DNA of 64,000 nucleotides from JADJPF01 sp964492845 (GCA_964492845.1 CAZBMZ010000014.1:62001-126000), one strand, 5' to 3'; positions 34,837-43,578 are shown, counted from the first letter of the stretch. The notes: generated from the sequence alone by a model not told the origin. Numbers and translations are program-made.

Positions 34837-35874
34837 ATGACAGTAAAAATTAATAAAGTTTTGCCCGCTGCGGCAGTACCTGGCGGAGAAGTTATTATAA
34901 GTTGTGAAAACTTTGACGCTTCTAACTTTCGTATTTGCAAAGCTTTATTTGGTAGCAGCCAAGGACGAATTATTAGTGCGTCTACGAAAAGAGTTATCGT
35001 TGCTGCACCAGAAGCACAAGAATTAGAAGATTGTGTAGCAGGTCTTAAACTTTGTGTTGGAAATCAAGAAAGTAAAACAGTTGATTTTAAGCTAGGCGAA
35101 AAACTAGCCGATAGCCTCCATCCCGTGACTAACCCAGCATTTGACCCAGACACAGGAAATATTTATGCAACGCTTTCCGGTTCTCGTGGGCAAAAAGTCC
35201 CTGTCTCTGTTTGGAAAATATCTCCTAAAGGTGAAACTACTCCGTTTCTTTCCAATGTAGTAAACCCGACTGGAATTGCTTTTGACCCAGACGGGACAAT
35301 GTATGTTTCTAGCCGACATGACAGCAATGTTTATTGTATTTCTCCTTTTAAGGAAGCTGAACCCTTTGCTAAAAACTTAGGTATTGCTACAGGCATTGCT
35401 TTTGACAAGCTAGGTAACCTTTATGTAGGGGATCGACAAGGAAATGTTTTCCAAGTAAGTAAAAAAGGTGTAGTAACAACATTTGCAACCTTAGAACCAA
35501 GTGTTTCTGCCTATCATTTAGCCTTTGGCCCAGACGATTATTTATATGTTACTGGCCCAACAGCCTCAAGCTATGAAAGTATTTCACGTATTAACCCATT
35601 AGGGGAAGTTTCTTTATTTTACAGTGGACTTGGAAGACCTCAAGGTTTAGCCTTTGATATAGACGGAAATTTATATGTAGCGGCAAGTCTTTATGGTCAT
35701 CGTGGAATAGTAAAAATTACTCCTGACAACCGCGCAGAGCTTTTTATTGCTGGTAATTCCCTAGTAGGTTTAGCCTTTGACGATAGCGGAAATATTATTA
35801 CCGCCAGCACAAGCGAAATTCACCGAGTCGCCGTAGGTATTAAAGGCTATTTAATTTCATACCTTGGGATATAA
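34837..35874 (+). CDS. NHL/SMP-30-type beta-propeller protein with IPT-like N-terminus
   Basis: ATG 34837 has a GGAGAG at good spacing (345 residues; an in-frame TTG lies 3 bp earlier). The first about 85 residues (INKVLPAAAVPGGEVIISCENF...) resemble an IPT/TIG immunoglobulin-like domain. The rest consists of blades with the repeating pattern (P/T)GIAFDxxGNLYV: TGIAFDPDGTMYVS, TGIAFDKLGNLYVG, LAFGPDDYLYVT, QGLAFDIDGNLYVA and VGLAFDDSGNIIT. Such propellers bind ligands or act as lactonases; no catalytic residues can be assigned. There is no signal peptide. It follows directly after the palindromic array. Confidence 0.82.
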   Translation: MTVKINKVLPAAAVPGGEVIISCENFDASNFRICKALFGSSQGRIISASTKRVIVAAPEAQELEDCVAGLKLCVGNQESKTVDFKLGEKLADSLHPVTNPAFDPDTGNIYATLSGSRGQKVPVSVWKISPKGETTPFLSNVVNPTGIAFDPDGTMYVSSRHDSNVYCISPFKEAEPFAKNLGIATGIAFDKLGNLYVGDRQGNVFQVSKKGVVTTFATLEPSVSAYHLAFGPDDYLYVTGPTASSYESISRINPLGEVSLFYSGLGRPQGLAFDIDGNLYVAASLYGHRGIVKITPDNRAELFIAGNSLVGLAFDDSGNIITASTSEIHRVAVGIKGYLISYLGI

Positions 35875-35897
35875 ATTATTAATTTTTCCTCTTTTCC

Positions 35898-36026
35898 TCT
35901 TGGGGTTTACACCTCTCTTGGGGTTTACACCGCAAGCTAAAATTGTATAGTCCCTGACGGGACTTAAAAGATTCTTGAGTCGCGCTAGCGACGACACAAC
36001 TTTAGCTTGGCAGGTCACTGCCAAGA
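35898..36026 (+). repeat. Compound palindromic repeat, family B
   Basis: Two CTTGGGGTTTACACC units, GCAAGCTAAAATTGTA, GTCCC-tgac-GGGAC, a TTAAAAGATTCTTGA linker, GTCGC-gcta-GCGAC, GACACAACTTTAGC and TTGGCAGGTCACTGCCAA. The module order is nearly the same as at 28.1 and 42.1 kb. It lies between the NHL gene and the protease gene. Confidence 0.8.
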
Positions 36027-36132
36027 ACACCAAAAAATTATTTTGGATATTCCCAAAAACATCACAATCTAAATTTATTTTCCCTCTTTTATACATCTTT
36101 ACTTAACTTTTTTGTTATCAAAATCGTTGACA

Positions 36133-36161
36133 TTGACACTGTAAAAACAGCGTGCTAACTT
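36133..36161 (+). promoter_or_regulatory. Possible promoter of the site-2 protease gene
   Basis: TTGACA (36133-36138), a 17-bp spacer and TAACTT (36156-36161) form a sigma-70-like promoter. An identical TTGACA directly precedes it (36127-36132). The -10 overlaps the left arm of the hairpin at 36157-36177, so the assignment is uncertain. Confidence 0.4.
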
Positions 36162-36183
36162 GGCAGGGAGCCAAGTTTTTTTT
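36157..36183 (+). terminator. Hairpin plus T-run just before a start codon
   Basis: AACTTGGC (36157-36164), a 5-nt loop, its complement GCCAAGTT (36170-36177), and a run of eight T in total form a standard intrinsic terminator. It ends only 12 bp before the ATG of the site-2 protease gene, so it may be a terminator of upstream transcription, an attenuator, or a 5' stabilising hairpin. Confidence 0.65.
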
Positions 36184-36195
36184 GAAGGAACTTTT

Positions 36196-36900
36196 ATGAA
36201 TTTTGATCCCGGCAATTTTATACTTTCTTATGTAGTTTTTGTTTTCTCTCTTACTTTGCATGAAGTTGGACATGCTTGGACTTCAGAAAAGTTTGGTGAT
36301 CCTACTTCGCGTTATTTAGGGCGAATTTCTCTAAATCCTCTAGTGCATATGGATCCTGTTGGCACAGTAATATTACCTCTAATTGGAGCATTAACCGCGC
36401 TTCCTGTAATTGGTTGGGCTAAACCTGTTCCAGTCAATCCGCTACTTTGGAAGGATAAAACTATTGCTAACATTGCGGTTTCTGCTGCTGGCCCGATAGC
36501 CAATATGATTATTGCTATTGTATCTCTATCTATATTAAAAATATTACTTTTCCAAGAGTTTATCACTTTTAACCTTAATGGCGGGTTTACGGAAATACTA
36601 ATTCCAACAACTCCAAGCCCAATTTATGCAGCAATTTGCAAGCTATTGCTCTTTGCTTTGATTATAAACATTGCCTTAGCAATATTTAATTTAATTCCTA
36701 TTCCTCCATTAGACGGTAGCCACATCTTATCAAGTGTTTTAAGTATTGCTTCGCCTTCGCTTATGGAAATGTACGAAAGCTTAAGACCTTATGGCTTTAT
36801 GATTTTAATTTTATTTGTTGTTGTAAATGACTCTTTACACATACTTTCTTCACTTCTTTTCCCTGTGCTACTTTTGGCACTGAAGTTTTTAGCTCTATAA
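36196..36900 (+). CDS. Site-2 protease family membrane metalloprotease (M50)
   Basis: A TTG at 36160 extends the frame, but ATG 36196 has a GAAGGA Shine-Dalgarno sequence and avoids translating the terminator-like hairpin (234 residues). Several transmembrane helices are present. The zinc motif HEVGH lies in the first helix, and NLIPIPPLDGSHIL supplies the third zinc ligand near the C-terminus, both diagnostic of M50/S2P. No PDZ domain is present, so it is a minimal YwhC/FpvR-type protease. It cleaves membrane-spanning proteins; the substrate is unknown. It is followed at 29 bp by scpA. Confidence 0.88.
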   Translation: MNFDPGNFILSYVVFVFSLTLHEVGHAWTSEKFGDPTSRYLGRISLNPLVHMDPVGTVILPLIGALTALPVIGWAKPVPVNPLLWKDKTIANIAVSAAGPIANMIIAIVSLSILKILLFQEFITFNLNGGFTEILIPTTPSPIYAAICKLLLFALIINIALAIFNLIPIPPLDGSHILSSVLSIASPSLMEMYESLRPYGFMILILFVVVNDSLHILSSLLFPVLLLALKFLAL

Positions 36901-36929
36901 AGTAATTATTTAGGAGAAGTTTATTTCCT

Positions 36930-37712
36930 GTGTCTTTATCTCTAGTAAATGACCTTAATAGTTCTTCAAGTGTCCCTTATAAAATCAAGCTAGATATTTT
37001 TGAAGGGCCGCTAGATTTACTCCTCTATCTAATAAAAAAAGAAGAACTTGATATTTATGATATTCCTATTGCACATATTACCGAAGAATATCTAAAGTAT
37101 ATCCAGCTACTGCAAGAGCTAGACATTGATTTAGCCAGTGAATTTTTAGTAATGGCTGCAACTTTAATTCATATTAAATCTAAAATGCTTCTTCCTGTTG
37201 TTAACGAAACGAGCGAGCTAGAAAACCTAGAAGACCCGCGCCAAGAACTAATTAAACAGCTTTTAGAGCATAAAAAATTTAAGTCTGCCGCTGAAATGCT
37301 TTGGTCACGTGTGCAAGTTGAGCAAAATGTTTTTAGCCGCGCTCCAATAGAAACGGACTCAGAAAATCCAGAAGTAGCAGCTACAGTATTTGACTTAGTT
37401 TCAGCTTTTCAAAAAATCCTAGCTCGGCGTAAAGAGCAAATTGCTGTAGAAATAGCTAATGATAAACTTACACTAGCACAAAAAATTGTAGAAATTAAAT
37501 TTTTACTTAAAAATAATTTGCAGATTAATGTTACTAACTTAATGGAAGCAGCCCTTTCAAAAGCAGAAATTATTATTATATTTCTAGCTATACTTGAATT
37601 AGTAAAAGAGTCCGTTATAGGATTGATGCAAACAGAGACATTTGGAGAAATTATTGCTACTAGAATAGATATAAAGAAATATGACTCGCTCGCAACTCAA
37701 GCCAATAATTGA
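36930..37712 (+). CDS. scpA: Segregation and condensation protein A
   Basis: The product has 260 residues from a GTG start. ScpA is the kleisin of the SMC-ScpAB condensin that organises and segregates the chromosome. The N-terminal YKIKLDIFEGPLDLLLYLIKKEELDIYDIPIAHITEEYL is highly characteristic, followed by LDLASEFLVMAATLIHIKSKMLLP. The C-terminal winged helix is present (IIFLAILELVKESVI). The gene overlaps scpB by 32 bp. The smc gene is not in this window. Confidence 0.94.
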   Translation: MSLSLVNDLNSSSSVPYKIKLDIFEGPLDLLLYLIKKEELDIYDIPIAHITEEYLKYIQLLQELDIDLASEFLVMAATLIHIKSKMLLPVVNETSELENLEDPRQELIKQLLEHKKFKSAAEMLWSRVQVEQNVFSRAPIETDSENPEVAATVFDLVSAFQKILARRKEQIAVEIANDKLTLAQKIVEIKFLLKNNLQINVTNLMEAALSKAEIIIIFLAILELVKESVIGLMQTETFGEIIATRIDIKKYDSLATQANN

Positions 37713-38214
37713 AGCTCTAATCTTTGTTGCTGATCAACCAATCCAACTTAAAGAGATTTGTCAGGTATTTCCAGCAGAAGACCCTCAAGAAATCCAGCAA
37801 GCACTCTTAGAACTAGTTGAGGAATTTAATTCCCGTGCTAGCGGTTTGGAGATTCGGGAAATTGCTAACGGTTGGCGTATTAGTACCCGCCCTTTTTATC
37901 ATGAGGCTATAAGGAGCTACTTAAAGGCTAAACCTTCAGCTAAATTAAGTTTAGCTGCACTAGAAACTTTGGCTGTTATCGCCTATAAACAGCCTGTAAC
38001 AATACCTGAGATTTTAGAAATTCGGGGTGTCAGTTCTTCATCAGCAATAAAGACCTTACTAGATCGTAGGCTGATAGTCCCCAAAGGGCGAAAAGATTGT
38101 GTCGGTCGCCCAATTATGTACGGCACATCGAAAGAATTTTTGATCCAATTTGGCCTCAAAGACCTTTCAGAACTACCAAACATTGAAGATTTTGAAGAAT
38201 TAATAGCAAATTAA
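37681..38214 (+). CDS. scpB: Segregation and condensation protein B
   Basis: The product has 177 residues. ScpB consists of two winged-helix domains and binds ScpA. Motifs: PIIEALIFVADQPIQLKEI at the start, RISTRPFYHEAIRSYLKAKPSAKLSLAALETLAVIAYKQPVTIPEI, RGVSSSSAIKTLLDRRLI and GRPIMYGTSKEFLIQFGL. The start lies within the end of scpA, implying coupled translation; the stop is 4 bp before the pseudouridine synthase gene, the common scpA-scpB-rluB order. Confidence 0.95.
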   Translation: MTRSQLKPIIEALIFVADQPIQLKEICQVFPAEDPQEIQQALLELVEEFNSRASGLEIREIANGWRISTRPFYHEAIRSYLKAKPSAKLSLAALETLAVIAYKQPVTIPEILEIRGVSSSSAIKTLLDRRLIVPKGRKDCVGRPIMYGTSKEFLIQFGLKDLSELPNIEDFEELIAN

Positions 38215-38218
38215 ATTT

Positions 38219-40101
38219 ATGGAAGAACGTTTACAAAAAATTATTGCCAATGCCGGCATCGTCTCCCGACGTAAAGCAGAAGAATTAATCCAAGTTGGAG
38301 AAGTCACAGTCAACGGTAAAGTCATTACCCAACTAGGAAGCAAAGCCGACCCCAACCACGACCATATTAAAGTTAGTGGTAAGCTAATTAACCCTAAGAT
38401 AGAAAACTTACAAAAAGTTTATATTCTACTTAATAAGCCCAAAGGCTATTTATCTAGTCTTTCGGATCCAGAAAATCGACCTTTAGTTACGCAATTACTC
38501 CCTCACTCTTTGCCAAAAGTGCATCCCGTTGGAAGATTAGATTTTAATACCGAAGGTTTACTTATTTTAACTAACGATGGCGATTTAACTAAAATTGTTA
38601 CTAGTGCCTCTCAACACGTTCCAAAAGTTTATGAAGTAAAAGTTAAAGGAACTCCTACAGAACAAGCATTAAATCGGCTGCGAGCAGGTATTGTTATTGA
38701 AGATAGAAAATCTGCTCCTGTTAACTTAAGAAAACTAGAAACAAGCGATGCTGGCAATAGTTGGTTTGAAATTATCCTTTATGAGGGACGAAATAACCAA
38801 ATTAGAAAAATGTTTGATGAAATAGGCCATTCTGTCAGCAAGTTAAGACGTACTCGAATAGGTCATGTTACAGATGACTATTTACCTATAGGAAAGTTTC
38901 GCCATCTTTCACCTGGAGAAGTAAAAAAATTCCTCTCCAAAGTAGAACAAAAAGTAGAACAAAAGATAGAGCGAAAAGTAGAACAAAAAACAGAACAAAA
39001 AGAATTTTCTGATGTTGTTGATGCTGCGGATGTTGTTGATGCTACGGATGTTGCAGAGGCTGCGGATATTGCAGATGCTGCGGATGTTGCAGATGCTGCG
39101 GATGTTGCAGATGCTGCGGATGCTGTGGATGCCGATGTTACGGATGCTGCGGATGTTGCTGTTGCTGTTACCGATGCTGTTGATGCTGCTGTTGCTGTTG
39201 CGGATGCTACAGATGTTCCTAAAGTAGTTAAAGTTCGTAGCAACGATTCCAAAGCAGCCAAACTTGTTAAACCTGGTGATGATGCCTATTCTAAACGCCG
39301 TGACATAGATTTAGGTAGAGATGATGCCCGTCCCCCTCGTCATGATGAAGGCTTCCGCCCTAAACGCAAAGACTTTGATAGTAGACCTCCTCGTCGTGAT
39401 TTTAGGCCAAGAACCGATGATGCTCGTCCTCCTCGCCGCGACTTTAATCCAGGTGGTGATGAACGTCCTCCTCGTCGTGACTTTGATGATAGACCTCCTC
39501 GCCGTGATTTTAGGCCAAGAACTGATGATGCTCGTCCTCCTCGCCGCGACTTTAATCCAAGTGGTGATGAACGTCCTCCTCGTCGTGACTTTGATGATAG
39601 ACCTCCTCGCCGTGANNNNNNNNNNNNNNNNNNNNNNNNNNNNNNNNNNNNNNNNNNNNNNNNNNNNNNNNNNNNNNNNNNNNNNNNNNNNNNNNNNNNN
39701 NNNNNNNNNNNNNNNTTAAGCCAGGTGGTGATGAACGTCCTCCTCGTCGTGACTTTGATGATAGACCTCCCCGCCGTGATTTTAGACCTAGAACTGATGA
39801 TGCTCGTCCCCCTCGTCGTGACTTTAAGCCAGGTGGTGATGAACGTCCTCCTCGTCGGAATTTTGATAATAGACCCCCTAAACGCGACTTTAGGCCAAAT
39901 AGAGATGAACGCCCTCCTCGCCAAGAGTTCAAGCCTAGACGACGTGATGAGGTTGAGATTGAAAACCAAGATTTTAAACCAGTAGGAAAAGAAAGGTTTT
40001 CGGATGAAAAACAATCTTTTAAGCCTAGCGGGGACTTTGACAAAAACAAAGATCGCGTTAACCCTGTAGCAAAAAAAGCGGCTAAAAGGTTTAGAGATTA
40101 A
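38219..40101 (+). CDS. RsuA/RluB-family rRNA pseudouridine synthase with long repetitive C-terminal tail
   Basis: An S4 RNA-binding domain occupies residues 1-60, followed by the catalytic domain with GRLDFNTEGLLILTNDGDL (catalytic Asp108) and EGRNNQIRKMFDEIGH. The order scpA-scpB-synthase fits RluB. After about residue 240 the protein becomes low-complexity: VEQK repeats, then an Ala-Asp-Val tract, then a 36-residue RRDF/RPP repeat. A 100-N gap (39616-39715) breaks the frame; the frame after it continues the same repeat (KPGGDERPPRRDF) to a TAA at 40099-40101, so I annotate one gene across the gap. For the frame to be kept, the gap must be 2 mod 3, and one repeat period predicts 44 bp, which fits. 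Confidence 0.85.
39010..39215 (+). repeat. Ala-Asp-Val coding tandem repeat
   Basis: Degenerate 9- and 18-bp units (GATGTTGCAGATGCTGCG type) encode (A/V)(A/D)DV(A/V)DA repeats in the tail of the RluB-like protein. Length variation by slippage is expected. Confidence 0.85.
39360..39900 (+). repeat. 108-bp tandem repeat coding an Arg/Asp/Pro-rich tail
   Basis: A 36-residue unit made of RRDFDDRPP, RRDFRPRTDDARPP and RRDFNPGGDERPP recurs with near-identical DNA on both sides of a 100-N gap. The tail is strongly charged and resembles RNA-binding RGG/RPP-like disordered regions. Confidence 0.88.
39616..39715. other. Assembly gap (100 N)
   Basis: Exactly 100 N inside the 108-bp coding repeat. The flanking repeat phase predicts a real gap of 44 bp plus any multiple of 108. 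Confidence 0.95.
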
Positions 40102-40442
40102 GGATCGCTCGATCGTGATCGAAATTTTATCGATCACGATCGGATCTAGCTAACAGATCAAATTTTATATAACTGCTTTGATCTAAATTAGAAATAGAGT
40201 TTATTTATTTGTATATATTTGAAAATAGATAAGATACTAACATTTATGATTGCTGATCGTTGATTATTGATTGATCGCTTTTCTTGATCGTCGATCTGTC
40301 TTTGTAAGACCCGATCATTAGTTGATCTTTAAAACGTGATCGTTTTCCTTGATCGTTCGATCAGTTGATCCCATTATCGATCTCGAATTTTATCAGACTC
40401 TTTATAATAATTAATACTTTGATAACTTGGAGGCTTGACACA
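40102..40442. other. Intergenic GATC cluster
   Basis: This stretch of about 340 bp without a gene contains 19 GATC tetramers between 40103 and 40382, in two groups separated by a GATC-free AT-rich spacer (40184-40254). Many are extended (CGATCG, TTGATCG, CGATCA). The carboxylase Shine-Dalgarno sequence TTGGAGG lies at its right end. Confidence 0.85.
40110..40142 (+). terminator. GATC-rich perfect hairpin after the RluB-like gene
   Basis: CGATCGTGATCGA (40110-40122) and its exact complement (40130-40142) form a 13-bp stem with loop AATTTTA. It is 8 bp after a stop codon. No T-run follows, so termination is uncertain, and a DNA-level role is possible given the GATC content. Confidence 0.5.
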
Positions 40443-42086
40443 GTGACACAAAAGAAAGCAGAAACTACATCGAATATGCACAAATTAGCCAAAGAATTAC
40501 AAGATTTATCAGAAAAACTTAAATTAGGTGGCGGGCTAGACAAAATCAAAAAGCATCAACAACAAGGAAAGCTAACGGCTAGAGAGAGAATAGCCAAGTT
40601 GTTTGATAAGGATCGCCATTTCCAAGAAGTAGGATTACTTATTGCTTATGACCAATACGATGGTCAAGCCCCTGGAGTAGGAACAATTATCGGGTTTGGT
40701 GAAGTTTGCGGACGTGAAGCGGTAGTAGTGGCTAATGATGCAACGGTAAAAGCTGGGTCTTGGTGGCCGGAAACGATAAAAAAGATTTTACGCGCTCAAG
40801 AAATAGCAATGCGTTGTCATGTACCTATTATTTATCTAGTTGATTCTGCTGGTGTTAATTTGCCTTATCAAGGTGGAGTTTTTCCTGGTCAATATGGTGG
40901 GTCAAGAATATTTTTCTACAATTCAATAATGCGTCGCTACTTAAAAATTCCTCAACTTTCTGCTGTGATGGGTCAATGTGTGGCAGGTGGGGCTTATTTG
41001 CCTGCTTTAAGCGATAGCATCATAATGGTTGAAGATAAAAGCTTTATGGGGCTAGGAGGCCCAAATTTAGTTAAAGGTGCAACAGGTCAAAGCGTTGACG
41101 GTGAAATTTTAGGCGGAGCGCGTATGCACAATGAAATCAGTGGTGTAGCACATTATCGTGTGCCTGATGATGAAACTTGCATTTTGAAATTACGCGAACT
41201 TGTAAAAGATCTTCCTCCCGCAACACCACCACGTGCAGCAATCGAAGCCATAAAAGCCCCAAAAAGACCTGAAAAAGATATTTATGAGATTATCCCTAGT
41301 GATCATCGTCTGCCTTATGATATGCGAATGCTGCTAGATTGTATTTTAGATGATGGCTACCTAAATGAATTTCAAGCTGATTTTGCCAAGGAAATTATTA
41401 CTGGTCATGCTCGCATTTGTGGTATTCCTGTAGGAATTATTACAAACCAACGTGGTTTAGTTAAAGGCGCAAAAGGCAAACCACCTAAATTTGGCGGAAT
41501 TATTTATGCTGATAGTGCCGACAAAGTAGCCTATTTTATTGAAACCTGCAACCGTCAAGGAACTCCTCTGCTTTTTATCCAAGATGTATCTGGTTTTATG
41601 GTAGGCGTAGACGCTGAGCAATCTGGCATTATCCGTGCTGGAGCAAGATTTGTTGAAGCTATGGCAACGGCTACAGTGCCAAAAATAGTATTGACCGTAA
41701 ATCATGCTTCTGGTGCTGGATATTATGCAATGGCTGGACAAGGGTTTGACCCAGATTTTATTTTCTCCTGGCCTACTGGCAGAATGGGAGTAATGGAAGG
41801 TGAGTCGGCTGTTATGGCTTTATTTAGTGGGCAGCTAGATAAATTAAAAGCCGCAGGAAAAGAGCCAGACGAAGAGCTAAAAGCTGCAATGAATAGTGTT
41901 AGAGCAGATTATAATCATCAACTAGACGCTAAATATGCTGCTGCTCGTGGTTATGTTGATGCTGTAATTATGCCTGAAGAAACACGCGCTTGTTTATCTT
42001 TGGCACTACGTACAACATTAAATAACAGTGGCCCGCATTTAGGGAATTTTGTTTTACCTATTCTTGGCAGTCACCTGCCAAGCTAA
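40443..42086 (+). CDS. Acyl-CoA carboxylase, carboxyltransferase (beta) subunit
   Basis: The frame opens upstream at 40365, but GTG 40443 follows TTGGAGG and yields the normal N-terminus (547 residues). It carries GKLTARERIAKLFD, GGSRIFFYNSIMRRYLKIPQLSAVMGQCVAGGAYLPALSD, the oxyanion-type GGA/GAG loops and PTGRMGVMEGESAVM, as in propionyl-/methylcrotonyl-CoA carboxylase beta subunits. The exact acyl-CoA cannot be decided; similarity is nearest to methylcrotonyl-type by eye. No biotin-carboxylase alpha subunit is adjacent. Odd: the last seven residues (LGSHLPS) and stop are encoded by a family B palindromic repeat. Confidence 0.9.
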   Translation: MTQKKAETTSNMHKLAKELQDLSEKLKLGGGLDKIKKHQQQGKLTARERIAKLFDKDRHFQEVGLLIAYDQYDGQAPGVGTIIGFGEVCGREAVVVANDATVKAGSWWPETIKKILRAQEIAMRCHVPIIYLVDSAGVNLPYQGGVFPGQYGGSRIFFYNSIMRRYLKIPQLSAVMGQCVAGGAYLPALSDSIIMVEDKSFMGLGGPNLVKGATGQSVDGEILGGARMHNEISGVAHYRVPDDETCILKLRELVKDLPPATPPRAAIEAIKAPKRPEKDIYEIIPSDHRLPYDMRMLLDCILDDGYLNEFQADFAKEIITGHARICGIPVGIITNQRGLVKGAKGKPPKFGGIIYADSADKVAYFIETCNRQGTPLLFIQDVSGFMVGVDAEQSGIIRAGARFVEAMATATVPKIVLTVNHASGAGYYAMAGQGFDPDFIFSWPTGRMGVMEGESAVMALFSGQLDKLKAAGKEPDEELKAAMNSVRADYNHQLDAKYAAARGYVDAVIMPEETRACLSLALRTTLNNSGPHLGNFVLPILGSHLPS

Positions 42087-42174
42087 AGGTTGTAACGTCC
42101 CTGTCGGGACTAAGAATAAATCTTGAGTCGCGTTAGCGACGACACAACTTTTAGCTTGGCACGTCAGTGCCAAG
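42063..42174 (+). repeat. Compound palindromic repeat, family B, overlapping a gene end
   Basis: CTTGGCAG-tcac-CTGCCAAG, CTAAAGGTTGTAAC, GTCCC-tgtc-GGGAC, a TAAGAATAAATCTTGA linker, GTCGC-gtta-GCGAC, GACACAACTTTTAG and CTTGGCACgtcaGTGCCAAG. Outer and inner segments are mutually complementary (CTAAAGGTTGT with ACAACTTTTAG), so it can fold as a four-arm cruciform. Its first 24 bases lie inside the carboxylase coding sequence and contain the stop codon. Confidence 0.85.
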
Positions 42175-42198
42175 ATCTAAAAATTGGAGACAAAAGCC

Positions 42199-43326
42199 TT
42201 ACTGAACCATACCACAGTTAAGACAAAAGACATCTCCAAAACTAACTGTTTGCCCACAACCGCTACAACAACTAGATTCAGGCACATGTACAGCAGTTTT
42301 ATCAACAGCAGCACCGCATTCAATACAAAAAATATCTTCTGGAAGCACATCTGCGCCACATTCCTGACAAGCAATACTATTTAATGAATGTTTTATTTGC
42401 AGTGGGTCTTCGGAATCATCAGGAAAATATTCAAATTGTTCTCCTGTTATTTGAGGCTCAAAAATTTTTGCAAGCCTACTGGTAGTTGCTCGTTTTATAT
42501 CGCTAATTTCTGGAATAGGTTTTGACTCTATCTCTAATCCTGGTAATTCTATAGAAGCATTTACATTATCAATATTTAAGCTTGGTATCTCATTAACAGG
42601 CTCTAATACCTCATCTATATTTTCTTTTTCTTCTGTCACTTCAAATTTATATTCTATTTGAGGTTGTATATCCTCTTTTTCTAACACTAATGTTTGTTTT
42701 ACTTCTATAGCATCTGGCGTTTTTTCATCTTCTTCTATGTCTGTACCTATATCTGTTTCCACCTCTATAGTTTGTATATCCTCTTCATCCATATCATCTA
42801 AAGATTCTATTTCTATATCCATATCTATATCTGGTAAATCATCTAAATCATATATCTCTTCTATTTCCTCTTCATTTTCATTTTCTTCATTTTCATTTTC
42901 TGTAGAAATACTTGGTGCGTGGTTATCAAATTCTTGTTCAATACCATTTATCGGAGAAATACCAGTCCAAACAAAATTTAAGAGAGAGATTAGCAAACTA
43001 GGTTCTATAGATTTAGGTAAGTAGCGAGTGGCACCAACGCGACGAGCTTCTAAATAGTCAAAGGGTTCATCTTCACTAAATGTTAATACTACAGCAGTAT
43101 CTTTTGAAGCAGGAATACTTTTGATTTCGTCACAAATTTGATAACCTAATTTCCCAGGCATTATAACAGCAAGTAAAACAATATTAGGCTGAAAATCCAA
43201 TACTTTAGCTAAAACTTGCTCACCACTAGTAACTGTTTCGACCTGGTGACCTTGTTCATGTAATAATCTTTGTAAGTCAGAATAAATAGTTAGGTTAGGA
43301 TCTGCAATTAAAATTTTGCAAGGCAT
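42199..43326 (-). CDS. Degenerate receiver-domain protein with two C-terminal zinc ribbons
   Basis: The product has 375 residues. The first about 120 residues are a CheY-like receiver, but the phosphoacceptor position is Ala53 (LLAVIMPG), whereas the paralogue at 57.1 kb has Asp53 (LADIYMPG); the conserved Lys near 104 is kept. Residues 130-310 are acidic and disordered, with Glu/Asp/Ile-rich repeats. The end holds two zinc ribbons: Cys320/323/334/337 and Cys354/357/368/371. It cannot be phosphorylated in the normal way and probably acts as a constitutive or protein-binding module. No kinase is adjacent. Confidence 0.85.
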   Translation of the reverse strand: MPCKILIADPNLTIYSDLQRLLHEQGHQVETVTSGEQVLAKVLDFQPNIVLLAVIMPGKLGYQICDEIKSIPASKDTAVVLTFSEDEPFDYLEARRVGATRYLPKSIEPSLLISLLNFVWTGISPINGIEQEFDNHAPSISTENENEENENEEEIEEIYDLDDLPDIDMDIEIESLDDMDEEDIQTIEVETDIGTDIEEDEKTPDAIEVKQTLVLEKEDIQPQIEYKFEVTEEKENIDEVLEPVNEIPSLNIDNVNASIELPGLEIESKPIPEISDIKRATTSRLAKIFEPQITGEQFEYFPDDSEDPLQIKHSLNSIACQECGADVLPEDIFCIECGAAVDKTAVHVPESSCCSGCGQTVSFGDVFCLNCGMVQ

Positions 43327-43578
43327 ATTTTAGGATCTAATCCACTCCTGTTAATTTTTGTAAAACTTTTAAGGCGTAATTAGGTAAAGATTAAAATACT
43401 GAACAAATGAAGCTAGAGAGTCATTATACTTCATAAGCAAGCCATTTAGGTAACTACAAATAGCACCTTAAGCTAAAATTATTGCTAAAACTAGATATAA
43501 ATAACTTATAAATAATTGCTTATAAATGCTTTTATGTGCTAAAAAGGGAAAATTTACTTTTTTAAATAGGCAAATACT

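Noticed and set aside
39340..40137. Long minus-strand open frames opposite the RluB-like tail
   Set aside because: They mirror the codon periodicity of the Arg/Asp/Pro repeat and contain the N gap; no start signal or domain.
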